Origin: an uncultured Bacteroidota bacterium
GTDB taxonomy: Bacteria > Bacteroidota > Bacteroidia > Bacteroidales > VadinHA17
DNA length: 6,661 bases
Direction of reading: 5' to 3'
Assembly: GCA_903865465.1 (NCBI GenBank)
Contig: CAIPJU010000033.1
Span: 1 to 6,661, forward strand
Part shown: positions 6,160 to 6,661 of the stretch, in pieces
Numbering within the stretch: the first letter of the stretch is position 1
How the letters are laid out: each line of letters starts with the position of its first letter
Program-made: the position numbers and the translations under genes
Notes under the pieces: generated by a model
Databases searched by the model: none
Told to the model about the DNA's origin: nothing
Seen by the model: only the letters and a program-made list of their open reading frames with translations

Positions 6160-6661
6160 ATGATCTTTAATCAATGGTACATAATTCTTGAATCGAAGGA
6201 ACTAAAGAAGTTCAAACCCCTCAGGATCAAACGTCTCAATGAAAACCTTGCCATCTGGCGTGACAATGACAACAATGTATGCTGCATATCGGACCGCTGC
6301 TGTCATCGCGGAGCGTCGCTGGCATGTGGTGAAATTTCTGAAGGTAAGCTTGCCTGCCCTTTCCATGGATTCTTATATGATAAATCCGGCAACGTTACCT
6401 CCATCCCTGCCAATGGAAAAGACAGTCCGGTTCCTCCTGTCTTTAAAGTGAACTCTTTTAAGACATTTGAAGCACATGGGTTTATCTGGCTTTGGTATGG
6501 AGCTGATGAAAAGTGTTCCAATGAACCATTCTTCTTCAGCGGGTTGAGCAATTTTTCATTCTCATCATTGAAAGATTACTGGAATGTTCACTATTCGAGA
6601 GCTATTGAAAACCAGCTCGATGTAGTGCATCTTCCCTTTGTACACAAAACAACAATCGGAC
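6160..6661 (+). CDS. Rieske-type non-heme iron oxygenase, N-terminal part (3' end outside window)
   Basis: The frame is open from ATG 6160 to the window edge, giving 167 codons. An N-terminal Rieske [2Fe-2S] domain covers about residues 5-115. The cluster ligands are C47-x-H49 (in RCCHRGASL) and C66-x2-H69 (in ACPFHGFLYD), 16 residues apart as in the family. The start of the catalytic domain follows, with ENQLDVVHLPFVH at 150-162: D154 fits the bridging aspartate, and H157 and H162 fit two ligands of the mononuclear iron. Such enzymes use O2 and electrons from a reductase to hydroxylate or demethylate aromatic or other ring substrates. The pattern is closer to the single-component-type oxygenases (vanillate demethylase or pheophorbide a oxygenase-like) than to a stand-alone Rieske ferredoxin, which would lack the second iron site. 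Substrate and partner reductase are unknown. ATG 6160 places MIFNQWYIIL at the expected N-terminus, after an A/T-rich leader with AAGAA. Confidence 0.85.
   Translation, partial: MIFNQWYIILESKELKKFKPLRIKRLNENLAIWRDNDNNVCCISDRCCHRGASLACGEISEGKLACPFHGFLYDKSGNVTSIPANGKDSPVPPVFKVNSFKTFEAHGFIWLWYGADEKCSNEPFFFSGLSNFSFSSLKDYWNVHYSRAIENQLDVVHLPFVHKTTIG

Noticed and set aside
6239..6451. Plus-strand frame starting at 6239, overlapping the Rieske gene.
   Set aside because: It is out of frame with the Rieske sequence from 6160, which has all the cluster ligands. The 6239 frame is spurious.

Overview
The window looks like chromosomal DNA from a Bacteroidota bacterium, probably an environmental member of the Bacteroidales/Marinilabiliales type. 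Three things point there. First, the glycyl-tRNA synthetase, L-aspartate oxidase and DusB tail read like Bacteroidota versions. Second, translation starts lack a clear Shine-Dalgarno sequence and sit behind A/T-rich leaders. Third, glyS has a textbook Bacteroidota promoter (TTG, 20 nt, TAnnTTTG). The lineage call is inference from these traits, not a database result.

Layout. Positions 1-245 (+) hold the C-terminal end of a tRNA-dihydrouridine synthase (dusB). Converging on it from the minus strand is a two-gene unit: nadB (L-aspartate oxidase, 2842-1265) followed after 13 nt by a CPBP-family membrane protease (1251-322). A 262-nt divergent gap (2843-3104) carries a promoter on each side and a long imperfect hairpin in the middle. 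Then come, on the plus strand, glyS (3105-4655), a GT-B family 4-type glycosyltransferase (4782-6050), and the first 167 codons of a Rieske-type oxygenase (from 6160), which runs off the end of the window.

How the genes relate. This is mostly housekeeping: tRNA modification, NAD biosynthesis, and glycine charging of tRNA. The accessory genes are a membrane protease, a glycosyltransferase and a Rieske oxygenase. No shared pathway links all of them. The only likely operon is nadB plus the protease. The glycosyltransferase and the Rieske gene point the same way but are separated from their neighbours by 126 and 109 nt.

The most unusual signal is not in the genes. Every gap between genes except the 13-nt nadB/protease gap contains the heptamer CTCTGTG or its complement CACAGAG, often in degenerate tandem copies with a spacing of about 10 nt. 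In two gaps, copies face each other as an inverted repeat. This looks like a dispersed intergenic repeat family. I saw no CRISPR array, tRNA, rRNA, insertion sequence or defence system.
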